NCBI GenBank assembly: GCA_023392755.1
Contig: JAEWNM010000233.1
Coordinates: 1 to 10,219 of the forward strand
DNA from: Bacillota bacterium
GTDB taxonomy: Bacteria > Bacillota > Clostridia > Christensenellales > Aristaeellaceae
Length of the DNA: 10,219 nucleotides
Direction of reading: 5' to 3'
Below are positions 1-7,074 of the stretch, piece after piece (position 1 is the first letter of the stretch; every line of letters starts with the position of its first letter). Below the pieces are notes generated by a model, which saw only the letters and a program-made list of their open reading frames with translations, was not told the origin of the DNA and ran no database searches. Both the position numbers and the translations under genes were made by a program.

Positions 1-2
1 CT

Positions 3-33
3 CGCAAACCACCGCACATGTCGCTGGTTTGCG
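3..33. repeat. Inverted repeat (stem-loop) downstream of the last operon gene
   Basis: Perfect 9-bp arms CGCAAACCA (3-11) and TGGTTTGCG (25-33) are separated by 13 nt. It lies about 100 nt past the stop codon of the oxidoreductase that ends at 136. No T-run follows it in the leftward direction before the window ends, so it cannot be called an intrinsic terminator. It may be an mRNA 3'-end structure or part of the neighbouring locus. Confidence 0.5.
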
Positions 34-40
34 ATCTAGG

Positions 41-64
41 ATCGGAGGACTGCGGCCCTCCGAT
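41..64. repeat. Second inverted repeat near the window edge
   Basis: Perfect 8-bp arms ATCGGAGG (41-48) and CCTCCGAT (57-64) enclose an 8-nt loop. In the plus direction a run of seven T (76-82) follows, but only after an 11-nt gap, which is too far for a standard intrinsic terminator. In the leftward (operon) direction it is the first clear hairpin after the last gene and may help end or stabilise that transcript. The rest of 1-135 holds no convincing gene. Confidence 0.45.
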
Positions 65-135
65 TACTCCCGGAATTTTTTTGATGGTCTAGCACCGACA
101 TCATTGCAAAACAACCAGGCGGGCCGCCCTGTTCT

Positions 136-1209
136 TTACCGTATTTTCTGTGCCTGCATTTGGGCCCGGACGCACAGCTCGGCAGCCTTAAAGGCATGCT
201 CCTGGGTCATGGCATTTTCGGTACGGTGAATGCAATCCAGAATCAGCTGTCCAAAGAAGGGATAGCCCACCTGCCCGGACACGGAGAAGCGCTGCTCTCC
301 CTTGCCATTGACCAGCAGCACATGATTTCCCGATACATCCTCTGTGCAGATGTCGATATACTTGCGAATTTCGATATATCCCTGCGTGCCAAGTATGATG
401 GTGCGGCCGTCGCCCCATGTGCGAAGCCCGTCCGGCGTGAACCAGTCAACCCTGAAGTAGTTGGTGCAGCCGTTGTCCGCCACAAGCGTTGCGTCGCCAA
501 AATCGTCCAGCTCCGGATAATCGGGATGGTCATAATTGGCGATTTGGCTGTGCACCACCTGTGCGTCCTTGGCACCGGAGAAAAACAAAAACTGCTCGAT
601 CTGATGGCTGCCGATATCGCACAGAATACCGCCATACTTGTCTTTTTCAAAGAACCATTGGGGGCGGCTGGGGGCGTTCAAGCGGTGCGGCCCCAGGCCA
701 ATAACTTGCAGCACCCGGCCGATGGCTCCCTGCTCGATCAGCTGTCCGGCGTACACCGCCCCTTCCACATGCAGCCGTTCGCTGTAATAAACCATATACT
801 TTTTCCCGGTAGCCGCTGCCTTTTCCCTGGCCAGGGCAAGCTGCCCAAGGGTGGTCAGGGGCGCTTTGTCGGTAAAGTAATCCTTACCGGCCGCCATAAC
901 CTCAAGGCCCAACGCGCATCGCAAACCGGTCACGGCGGCGGAAGCCACCAATTTCGTATCGGCATCGCGCAACACCTGCTCCTTGGACTGAGCGGCGGTT
1001 GCCTGTGGAAATGCCTGCAAAAATTGTTTGACCTTTTCCGGATCGGGATCGTACACATATTTCAGCGTGGCCCCGGCTTCGGTCAAGCCGTTGCACATAC
1101 CATAAATATGGCCATGGTCCAGGGTCACCGCCGAAAAAACAAACTCTCCTGGCTTCACAACCGGATTGGGTTTACCCTTGGGGGCGTAATTCATACCGTC
1201 CGCTTTCAT
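136..1209 (-). CDS. Gfo/Idh/MocA-family oxidoreductase, atypical nucleotide-binding motif
   Basis: A 357-residue cytoplasmic protein, predicted NAD(P)-dependent oxidoreductase acting on a sugar or sugar derivative. It has an N-terminal Rossmann half (about residues 22-140) and a C-terminal alpha/beta substrate domain. The usual GxGxxG loop is replaced by LDHGHIYG (30-37) and the usual EKP by DKAP (114-117). The substrate-site signature GGILCDIGSHQIEQ (193-206) is intact, with His202 at the conserved position. This LDHxH pattern, as I recall it, marks a distinct subfamily, so the protein is probably active rather than decayed. The ATG at 1209 is supported by GAGGAGG 9 nt upstream. It is the last gene of the leftward operon, 18 nt after the preceding oxidoreductase gene, so probably translated from the same mRNA. 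Substrate and reaction direction cannot be read from the sequence. Confidence 0.9.
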   Translation of the reverse strand: MKADGMNYAPKGKPNPVVKPGEFVFSAVTLDHGHIYGMCNGLTEAGATLKYVYDPDPEKVKQFLQAFPQATAAQSKEQVLRDADTKLVASAAVTGLRCALGLEVMAAGKDYFTDKAPLTTLGQLALAREKAAATGKKYMVYYSERLHVEGAVYAGQLIEQGAIGRVLQVIGLGPHRLNAPSRPQWFFEKDKYGGILCDIGSHQIEQFLFFSGAKDAQVVHSQIANYDHPDYPELDDFGDATLVADNGCTNYFRVDWFTPDGLRTWGDGRTIILGTQGYIEIRKYIDICTEDVSGNHVLLVNGKGEQRFSVSGQVGYPFFGQLILDCIHRTENAMTQEHAFKAAELCVRAQMQAQKIR

Positions 1210-1227
1210 ACCAAAAAACCTCCTCGC

Positions 1228-2232
1228 TTACAATGAAACCGGCTTTCCACCGGTTGCGGATTGATAACATCCATAAACAAGCGCCATGGTGGACGCTACA
1301 TCCTTTGGCAACAGGGAGAAAGGCGTACCCGCCTTGACATTCTCGTAAAAATCGTCGATGCAAAGCTTGTGGCTTGCGCCCCAATACGCCTTGCCCAATG
1401 CAGGAGGGCTCTCCATTTGCTGTTCGCTGGATGTGCCATCCCGGCGCGTAACCGTCACATCCGGGCCATGCATCAGGTAGGTGGCGTTTTCGCAGACGAT
1501 TTCCAGCATTACCGGAGCATCCGAACAATACGCCGTGGTGGCGTAAAACAGCGCCGCCGTGTCCTGAAAGCGGATATACGCCTCCATCGTGTCCTCCACC
1601 TGAATCACGCCGGGCAGGTGCCTGTTGTGCATGGAAGCCTCCACCGATACCGGTATGCCCAGCAGGTATACCAGCAAATCCATGGTGTGGATGGACTGGT
1701 TCATCAGCACGCCGCCGCCCTCTGTATCCCATTGTCCCCGCCATCCGCTGCCGGTATAATACTGATCGTCCCGGGACCATGTGACAAAAGCCCGCGCCCC
1801 CAGAACCCTGCCGGCCTGACCGCCCTGAAGCGCCCGGCGTATATACTGTACTTGGGGGTTGTAACGGTTTTGAAAGCAGACGCCCGTATGCAGGCCGCTT
1901 TTCCCGGCCTCCTTCAGCAGGGCTTCAAACGACTCCGGAGAAATGGCCGGGGGTTTTTCCATCAATACGTTCACACCCCTGGACAGCGCCAAAAGCGCCA
2001 TGGGTACATGCAAATGGTGGGGCGTACAGATGTGCAGCACATCCGGCCGTTCCCGGTCCAATAATTCATCCAGGCTGCCGTACGCGGCAATATGGCATGC
2101 ATCCGCCATGGCCTGCGCCCGTTCCGGGCGAATATCCGCGCAGGCGGTCAATTGTGTGTAATCGGATTTTGTGAGGACCGCGGCATGCACGCCGGCGATG
2201 CTGCCACAGCCTACGATGGCGCTGCGCATCAT
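1228..2232 (-). CDS. Gfo/Idh/MocA-family oxidoreductase (second of three)
   Basis: A 334-residue predicted NAD(P)-dependent sugar oxidoreductase of the glucose-fructose oxidoreductase / inositol dehydrogenase family. The Rossmann loop is GCGSIAG (residues 8-14). The catalytic-lysine motif EKP is at 92-94, followed by the family's FQNRYNP strand (120-126). The substrate-site signature GGGVLMNQSIHTMD (172-185) carries the conserved His182. Length is normal for the family. The reading frame extends upstream to an ATG at 2253, but the start at 2232 is preferred: AAAGGA lies 8 nt ahead of it and the Rossmann strand begins immediately afterwards, as in relatives. The upstream oxidoreductase gene ends 66 nt before it, in a space that contains a hairpin. 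It resembles the 2299-3450 protein much more than the 136-1209 protein. Exact substrate unknown; inositol dehydrogenase or a 3-keto-sugar-forming dehydrogenase are possibilities, neither proven. Confidence 0.92.
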   Translation of the reverse strand: MMRSAIVGCGSIAGVHAAVLTKSDYTQLTACADIRPERAQAMADACHIAAYGSLDELLDRERPDVLHICTPHHLHVPMALLALSRGVNVLMEKPPAISPESFEALLKEAGKSGLHTGVCFQNRYNPQVQYIRRALQGGQAGRVLGARAFVTWSRDDQYYTGSGWRGQWDTEGGGVLMNQSIHTMDLLVYLLGIPVSVEASMHNRHLPGVIQVEDTMEAYIRFQDTAALFYATTAYCSDAPVMLEIVCENATYLMHGPDVTVTRRDGTSSEQQMESPPALGKAYWGASHKLCIDDFYENVKAGTPFSLLPKDVASTMALVYGCYQSATGGKPVSL

Positions 2233-2270
2233 AAGGGGAGTCCTTTCTGGCATAAAGTGGGCGAAACCGT

Positions 2271-2292
2271 GCCGGTATCAATGCATACCGGC
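2271..2292. repeat. Stem-loop between two oxidoreductase genes
   Basis: Perfect 8-bp arms GCCGGTAT (2271-2278) and ATACCGGC (2285-2292) enclose a 6-nt loop, in the 66-nt space between two leftward genes. On the transcribed strand no U-run follows the stem, so it should not terminate the operon mRNA. A CTTTTGTT tract follows it only on the plus strand. It is more likely an mRNA processing or stabilising structure, or a terminator of antisense transcription. Confidence 0.5.
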
Positions 2293-2298
2293 CTTTTG

Positions 2299-3450
2299 TT
2301 ACTTGTAGTCGCTGCCTACGGTGATGACTTCGTCACCGAACCCTGCCAGGGAAGCCGCTTTTTCATAAAAATGGGGCATGTGCTTCATCATCCCCTCCAC
2401 GGTATAGAAGATGTCGTCATTTTGTATGGGCAATGAAACGGTAGACCGCGTAGCACCCGATTTATAGATGGCGGTAATCAGTTCGATGGTGTTGCGGCCA
2501 TCCTGGCCGGTGATGGCGGGAGCTATGCCCTGCTCAAGGGCTGTCAGCACATTTTCAATCTGGCCGGTATGGCCTTCATGGACAACAGGCTCCAGCCGTT
2601 CATAATAAGCCGAAAGCTCACCCTCCAGCTCCTCGTTTCGGATGGGGAAGCCGTTGGGACGGGATATGGAAGCATAAGTTTCCCAAGGCGCGGAGATACG
2701 GGCTTTTTCACATTGGAAAATAAGCTGCTGCTTCTCCCCGTGGTGAACCACAGAACTGGTAACCTGGGCCAAAGCGCCATCATAGCGCAGAACGGCCACA
2801 GACAAATCTTCCACCTCAGCATTGTCATGGGCCACGTTGGATATAACCGATGTCACTTCCTTAGGCTGTCCCATCATCCAGCCCAGCATGTCAATGTGGT
2901 GGACGGCATGGTTCAGCGTGCACCCGCCGCCCTCCTTGCTCCACAAGCCGCGCCACCAAAGATCGTAATAGCAATGGCCGCGCCACCAATAGGAATCCAC
3001 CTGCACGTGGCGGACCGGCCCGGCCAGACCCGCGTCCAGTATCTTTTTCAAATTCGCAATGGGCGTACGGAAACGGTTTTGAGCAATGCTGGACAAAAGC
3101 TTTCCGCTTTGGGCGGCGGCCTCATTCATGCGGTCACACTCTTCAAGGGAAGCGGCCATGGGCTTTTCCACAAGCACGTTTTTTCCGCTGCGCAGCGCAT
3201 TGACGGCAATCTCGGCATGTACATACGGCGGGGTGCAAATATCGATAAGATCGATGTCGCCGCGGTCTAAAATGCTGCGGTGGTCGTCATACACCTGGCA
3301 GTCAAGCTTGAAGCGCTCCGCCTTTTCCGCTGCCTTTTGCGGTACGATATCCACCAGTGCAACTATTTTGCACCGGTCAGGAAATGCGAGATAGCCCGCG
3401 ATGTGTGCCTGGGAAATATTCCCCGTGCCCACAATAGCCACGCGGATCAT
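2299..3450 (-). CDS. Gfo/Idh/MocA-family oxidoreductase (first of three)
   Basis: A 383-residue predicted NAD(P)-dependent sugar oxidoreductase. The Rossmann loop GTGNIS is at residues 8-13. The catalytic motif EKP is at 95-97, within VLVEKPMA, and AQNRF at 123-127 matches the next conserved strand. The substrate-site signature GGGCTLNHAVHHID (174-187) has His184 at the catalytic position. It is longer than its 334-residue neighbour because of a C-terminal extension after about residue 345. The ATG at 3450 is preceded by AAAGGGGAG and begins directly with the Rossmann strand MIRVAIVG. A 100-nt space with a strong GC hairpin separates it from the solute-binding protein gene upstream. It is clearly a distant paralogue of the next gene in the operon, so the two may handle consecutive or opposite steps (inference). 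Substrate is not identifiable. Confidence 0.92.
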   Translation of the reverse strand: MIRVAIVGTGNISQAHIAGYLAFPDRCKIVALVDIVPQKAAEKAERFKLDCQVYDDHRSILDRGDIDLIDICTPPYVHAEIAVNALRSGKNVLVEKPMAASLEECDRMNEAAAQSGKLLSSIAQNRFRTPIANLKKILDAGLAGPVRHVQVDSYWWRGHCYYDLWWRGLWSKEGGGCTLNHAVHHIDMLGWMMGQPKEVTSVISNVAHDNAEVEDLSVAVLRYDGALAQVTSSVVHHGEKQQLIFQCEKARISAPWETYASISRPNGFPIRNEELEGELSAYYERLEPVVHEGHTGQIENVLTALEQGIAPAITGQDGRNTIELITAIYKSGATRSTVSLPIQNDDIFYTVEGMMKHMPHFYEKAASLAGFGDEVITVGSDYK

Positions 3451-3472
3451 AATGTCTCCCCTTTCATACGTG

Positions 3473-3501
3473 GCGGCCGCCGTTATTTATGCGGCGGCCG
3501 C
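3473..3501. repeat. Strong GC-rich stem-loop after the solute-binding protein gene
   Basis: Perfect 10-bp arms GCGGCCGCCG (3473-3482) and CGGCGGCCGC (3492-3501) enclose a 9-nt AT-rich loop. It sits in the 100-nt space between the solute-binding protein gene and the first oxidoreductase gene. On the operon strand the stem is followed by CACGTATG and then a ribosome binding site, not by a U-run, so it is not a normal terminator. Similar structures after binding-protein genes are known to protect the upstream mRNA from 3' decay and raise binding-protein levels. The T-rich tract (TTGTGTTCTTTT) lies on the plus side, so it could terminate antisense transcripts. Confidence 0.65.
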
Positions 3502-3550
3502 TTGTGTTCTTTTCTCGAGCCCCGGCCCTAAGTCCTGCCTGCGAGCAGAA

Positions 3551-5095
3551 TTATTTGTGCATATTGTCCCAGGCCGCGGTCTTCTCGTCCATAACCGCCT
3601 GGCCGCCATCCTTCATGTACTGGTCGCGAAGCTCACGGAACACCTTCAGGCAGTCTTCGGGAGCGGCCATGGTGGATTTTGTGAGCAGCTCCTTTTTGAA
3701 GGCGGTGAGGGATGTGCCATACTGGGAATCGGCCTTGAGCACCACATCAAAGTGGAACCAGATTTGGAGAGGGTCTGTCAAAGCCACGTTGTACATGGGC
3801 TCAAACAAATCGGCATAGTTTTGGTAGGAAAGTGCCTGGGCCTTTACGCGCAGCGCATCGTCCTCAAACTGCTGGCCGTTGGTTAAAAGCGTGTAATCGA
3901 TGTTCTGCATGGTGTTGAACTTGCGCTCGTCCTGTACGTCTGTAAGCACGGGCACGCCTTCTTCATCAAGCGTATGATGCACACCCTCCTCGCCGTTTTG
4001 CAGGAAGTACAGCACATCCAGCCTTGTCAGCCAATCCATGTACATCACGGCTGCCTCCGGGTGCTTGGCATACACCGGAATGAAGCAGAAAATGCCGTTG
4101 GGCGCGTACATGCCGTGATAATACTTGGCGGGATCGGTAACGGATTCAAAGCAGTTGAGCGGGCTCAGCTTTGCTTCCGGCTGATAGGCCTGCAAAGCGC
4201 TGAGGACGCCGGGGGAAACGCGGATGGGATGGTCATAGTTGTAGGTATAGCCGCCGGCTTGGCCGGAGCTTACCGCGTTCCACAAAAGGTTGCTCTTGTC
4301 CAGGGCAAAGTCGGGAGAAATGAGTTTTTCATTGTATAGCTTGTTCAGGAACAGTACGTAGTCTTCATACCCATCCCACATGATATCCGGCACGGTAGCC
4401 AGCGTTTTCTCGTCCAGGCTTTTGATAAAGGACAGCATCATATGGTTATGGGAAGTAAGGTCGTCGTTCATGGCATAGGGGATGACGTTTTCAACGCCGC
4501 CGGGGTTCTGGTCACGGAAGGCCACCAAAGCGTTGTAGAACTCTTCCTTGGTCGCAGGCATCTTCATGCCCAGCTTTGCAAGCCAGTCTTCCCGGATGAA
4601 CATGCCCTGGGTGGCCAGAACAACGCGCTTGGCGGGTATGGCGTACTGGCCGCCCTCAAAGATGCCGTACTTGAGCAAGCTTTCGCCCAGGTACTCCTTA
4701 ATGCCCTGACCATACTGGTCCAAAAGCCCGCCCAGCTCCACCAGGCCGCCCTGCTGCACAAAGTTGGTGATGACTGCCTCGGTATAGGTGAAGCAGATAT
4801 CGGCAGCTTCGCCGGATGCCATAAGCACGTTCAGCTTATCCACTTCTTCGGTTCGGGGGATGACGACCCATTCGATTTTGATGTTTCTGGGATCGCCGAA
4901 GTTCTTTTGGATCCAGTCGGTCCAATAGTTGTTATCCACCGGCGTTCCGCCTGTGACGCCACGGTCGAACACGGAAACCTTCAGCGTGATTTGCTCGTCA
5001 TACCTGAACACCTCCGCTTTTTCTTCCGCCCCGGCAAGGGAGAAGGCAGGCAGGCAGAGCATAAGGCACAATAGCAGCGAGACGAGTTTTTTCAT
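3551..5095 (-). CDS. Extracellular carbohydrate-binding protein of an ABC importer (LplA/YtcQ type)
   Basis: A 514-residue solute-binding protein that captures a sugar or oligosaccharide outside the membrane and delivers it to the two permeases encoded upstream. The N-terminus is a clear signal peptide: MKKL, a hydrophobic stretch of about 16 residues, then cleavage probably after AGA (residue 23). Cys10 and Cys14 are inside the hydrophobic core and lack a good lipobox (a small residue before Cys is missing), so a type I signal peptidase site is favoured over lipidation. Residues 88-127 (LNVLMASGEAADI... GGLVELGGLL) match the conserved hinge region of family 1 solute-binding proteins. The length (about 500) and the adjacent LplB/YtcP-type permeases point to the group used for complex oligosaccharides. 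The start at 5095 has AAAGGAGG 8 nt upstream. The ligand cannot be predicted from sequence alone. Confidence 0.93.
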   Translation of the reverse strand: MKKLVSLLLCLMLCLPAFSLAGAEEKAEVFRYDEQITLKVSVFDRGVTGGTPVDNNYWTDWIQKNFGDPRNIKIEWVVIPRTEEVDKLNVLMASGEAADICFTYTEAVITNFVQQGGLVELGGLLDQYGQGIKEYLGESLLKYGIFEGGQYAIPAKRVVLATQGMFIREDWLAKLGMKMPATKEEFYNALVAFRDQNPGGVENVIPYAMNDDLTSHNHMMLSFIKSLDEKTLATVPDIMWDGYEDYVLFLNKLYNEKLISPDFALDKSNLLWNAVSSGQAGGYTYNYDHPIRVSPGVLSALQAYQPEAKLSPLNCFESVTDPAKYYHGMYAPNGIFCFIPVYAKHPEAAVMYMDWLTRLDVLYFLQNGEEGVHHTLDEEGVPVLTDVQDERKFNTMQNIDYTLLTNGQQFEDDALRVKAQALSYQNYADLFEPMYNVALTDPLQIWFHFDVVLKADSQYGTSLTAFKKELLTKSTMAAPEDCLKVFRELRDQYMKDGGQAVMDEKTAAWDNMHK

Positions 5096-5103
5096 GAAAC
5101 AGA

Positions 5104-5111
5104 CCTCCTTT
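5104..5111 (-). promoter_or_regulatory. Strong ribosome binding site of the solute-binding protein gene
   Basis: AAAGGAGG on the minus strand, 8 nt before the ATG at 5095. It is the closest match to consensus in the operon, which fits the need for much more binding protein than permease. Confidence 0.75.
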
Positions 5112-5125
5112 ATATTTCACCATCC

Positions 5126-5146
5126 GCATGCCGCGAATGGCGATGC
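5126..5146. repeat. Bulged stem-loop ahead of the solute-binding protein gene
   Basis: GCATGCC (5126-5132) pairs with GGC-g-ATGC (5139-5146), leaving a single-base bulge and a 6-nt loop. It lies between the permease stop codon and the ribosome binding site. With the hairpin at 3473-3501 it would bracket the binding-protein mRNA. The stem is modest and could be chance. Confidence 0.3.
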
Positions 5147-5153
5147 CCTACGG

Positions 5154-6056
5154 TCACTCCTTCACCGCGCCAATCATGACCCCCTGAACAAAATGCTTTT
5201 GCAAAAAGGGGTACACGATAATGATGGGCACGGTGGCAAACACGATAGCCGCAGCCTTGATGGTTTCCGAAAGCACGGCATTCCGGCCGCCTTCCAGCAT
5301 GTTTACCTGGGTATCGGTGCTATTGAACACAACCTGATACAGCTTCATCTGCAGGGTATAGTACTTGGTGGAATTGATGTAATAGCGTACATCGGCAAAA
5401 GAGTTCCACCTGGTTACAGCGTAAAACAGGCTAAGCGTGGCAATGGCGGCAGTGGACAGGGGGAGAACGATTTTCATCAGGATGCCCATATCGCTGCAGC
5501 CATCCAGGGCGGCCGATTCCTCCAGGCTGTCGGGAATGCTGGAAAAGAAATTGCGCAAAATAATGGTATTATAGGTGCTGATCAAAACGGGGAGGAGCAG
5601 GGAGAGGGGCTTATCGATAAGGTCGAGCTGCTTGATCCAAAGATATTCCGGGATAATGCCGCCGGAAAAGTACATGGGTATTAATATGAAGAGCATCAGG
5701 CCCTTCCGGCCGGGAAGCTGCGTCTTGCTCAGCGGATAGGCCAGCAGGATGCTGCCCGCCATGGCAAACACGGTATAGGTTACCGTCAACAGCACGGAAA
5801 AAACCAGCGCGGTCTGCATGCCCGTATCCATAAACACGGAAATATATGCGTTGAAATCCAGATCCACCGGCCAGAGGAATACCTTATGGGCCAGCACGGC
5901 TTCCCGGCCGCTCATGGATAATGCCACCAGATGGATCAAGGGCACAATGCAGATGATCACGCTCAAAAGCACCACCGCATAAATAAAGATAGCCGATCCC
6001 GTATAGCGGCGGCCCCCTGAGCCGCCCGGTTTTTTGCTGACTTGGGCGCTTACCAC
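5154..6056 (-). CDS. Carbohydrate ABC transporter permease, YtcP/LplC type
   Basis: A 300-residue inner-membrane permease (binding-protein-dependent transport, MalG-like group) forming the channel with the 310-residue partner encoded just upstream. Six membrane segments are apparent, at roughly residues 22-48, 80-109, 116-136, 149-168, 200-216 and 266-284. The cytoplasmic EAA loop that docks the ATPase is visible as EESAALDG (179-186), ending in IVLP (196-199). The start is GTG at 6056, overlapping the end of the previous gene by 7 nt, with GGGAGG about 8 nt upstream inside that gene. The two permeases are therefore probably translationally coupled. No ABC ATPase gene is in the window; transporters of this type commonly share an MsmX-like ATPase encoded elsewhere. 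Confidence 0.95.
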   Translation of the reverse strand: MVSAQVSKKPGGSGGRRYTGSAIFIYAVVLLSVIICIVPLIHLVALSMSGREAVLAHKVFLWPVDLDFNAYISVFMDTGMQTALVFSVLLTVTYTVFAMAGSILLAYPLSKTQLPGRKGLMLFILIPMYFSGGIIPEYLWIKQLDLIDKPLSLLLPVLISTYNTIILRNFFSSIPDSLEESAALDGCSDMGILMKIVLPLSTAAIATLSLFYAVTRWNSFADVRYYINSTKYYTLQMKLYQVVFNSTDTQVNMLEGGRNAVLSETIKAAAIVFATVPIIIVYPFLQKHFVQGVMIGAVKE

Positions 6057-6982
6057 AGGCCACCCTCCCCCATCCGCTTTGCGCTTTGATTGGCTGCAAC
6101 CAAAAAGATCATATTTACCACCGAGCCGAACATTCCGACCGCCGTGGCAAAGGAGTACCGGGCGTTTTTGATGCCCATCTTGTACACGAAGGTGGATATG
6201 ACCTCGGAGCTGTTGGCTACCATATCATTGCCCATAACAAAGGGCCGCTCAAAACCGATGGATACCATTTGCCCCAGGCGCAGAATAAGCATTAGCACAA
6301 TGGTGGGGGTAATGCATGGCAGCGTCACATGCAGTATGCGGCGCCAGCGCCCGCAGCCGTCCACCTCCGCTGCCTCGTACAGTTCGGTGTTCACCGCCGA
6401 AATCGCCGCCAGATAAATGATTGTGCCCCAGCCCGCGCTTTGCCAGATGCCCACGCCAATGTACACCGTCACCCAGTTGCTCTCATGCATCAGAAAATTG
6501 GCAGGGCTGCCGGTGGCCAGGGTGACCAGATGGTTCATCAGCCCGTTGGTGGCAAAAATCTGGTTTACGATGCCTCCGATGATGATCCAGGACAAAAAAT
6601 GGGGCAGATACAATATTGTCTGGGATATGCGCTTGACGCGCATGGACCGCATTTCATACAGCAATATTGCCAGAATAATGGGCACAGGGAAACCAAACAA
6701 CAAATCCAGCCCGTTGAGAATTACAGTATTTTTAAGGGCAAGCCAAAACTTGGGATAGGAAAATATCTCCTGAAAAATGGTGAAGCCGGTCCATTCGCTG
6801 GCCCACATGCCTTTAAAAATATTGAAATTCTTAAAGGCCACCTGCAGGCCGGTGAGCGGCGCGTACCTGAAAACCACGTATTGTATCAGCGGCAAAACCA
6901 GCATAAGGTACAGGTACCGGTGGCGGTATAGCCGTTTCCAATGGACGTTTCCCTTACCGGACGCCTTTGAATAAGCTGTCAA
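6050..6982 (-). CDS. Carbohydrate ABC transporter permease, LplB/YteP type
   Basis: A 310-residue inner-membrane permease (MalF-like group), first gene of the leftward operon. It has a basic N-terminus (KRLYRHRY, 17-24) followed by a first membrane segment of about 23-40 and five more. The EAA loop is EAAEVDGC (203-210) with VTLP at 219-222, the ATPase contact site. The RYAPLTGLQVAFKNFN block (39-54) is typical of the LplB/YteP family, which imports pectin- or rhamnogalacturonan-type and other complex oligosaccharides. The start codon is TTG at 6982, supported by AAGGAG (6992-6997) 9 nt upstream; no ATG in frame is better placed. A TTG start may lower permease synthesis relative to the binding protein. 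The specific sugar is unknown. Confidence 0.94.
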   Translation of the reverse strand: MTAYSKASGKGNVHWKRLYRHRYLYLMLVLPLIQYVVFRYAPLTGLQVAFKNFNIFKGMWASEWTGFTIFQEIFSYPKFWLALKNTVILNGLDLLFGFPVPIILAILLYEMRSMRVKRISQTILYLPHFLSWIIIGGIVNQIFATNGLMNHLVTLATGSPANFLMHESNWVTVYIGVGIWQSAGWGTIIYLAAISAVNTELYEAAEVDGCGRWRRILHVTLPCITPTIVLMLILRLGQMVSIGFERPFVMGNDMVANSSEVISTFVYKMGIKNARYSFATAVGMFGSVVNMIFLVAANQSAKRMGEGGLW

Positions 6983-6991
6983 CAGGCTTCA

Positions 6992-6997
6992 CTCCTT
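6992..6997 (-). promoter_or_regulatory. Ribosome binding site that fixes a TTG start
   Basis: AAGGAG on the minus strand, 9 nt before TTG at 6982. It decides the non-ATG start of the first permease gene. Confidence 0.65.
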
Positions 6998-7045
6998 GGC
7001 AATTCATGCCTTACATTCATGCGGTTTTCACGATCAAACACACTT

Positions 7046-7060
7046 GGGTTGTTTCAACCC
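7046..7060. repeat. Hairpin in the operon leader
   Basis: Perfect 6-bp arms GGGTTG (7046-7051) and CAACCC (7055-7060) with a 3-nt loop. It would fall in the 5' leader of the leftward transcript, just downstream of the proposed start. It may be an mRNA 5' stabiliser or a separate operator. No U-run follows on the operon strand. Confidence 0.4.
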
Positions 7061-7074
7061 GCTGCTGTATATTG

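Noticed and set aside
160..1236. 358-residue plus-strand open frame lying antisense to the last oxidoreductase gene
   Set aside because: It mirrors the GC-rich minus-strand gene, shows no family motifs and has no clear ribosome binding site; the minus-strand frame has the conserved GGILCDIGSHQIEQ signature.
2569..3270. 233-residue plus-strand open frame
   Set aside because: It is antisense to the 2299-3450 oxidoreductase, whose frame carries EKP and the GGGCTLNHAVHHID motif; the plus frame shows nothing recognisable.
7020..7045. Catabolite-response (cre) site in the operon leader
   Set aside because: TGAAAACCGCATGA resembles the consensus but has the central CG shifted by one base.
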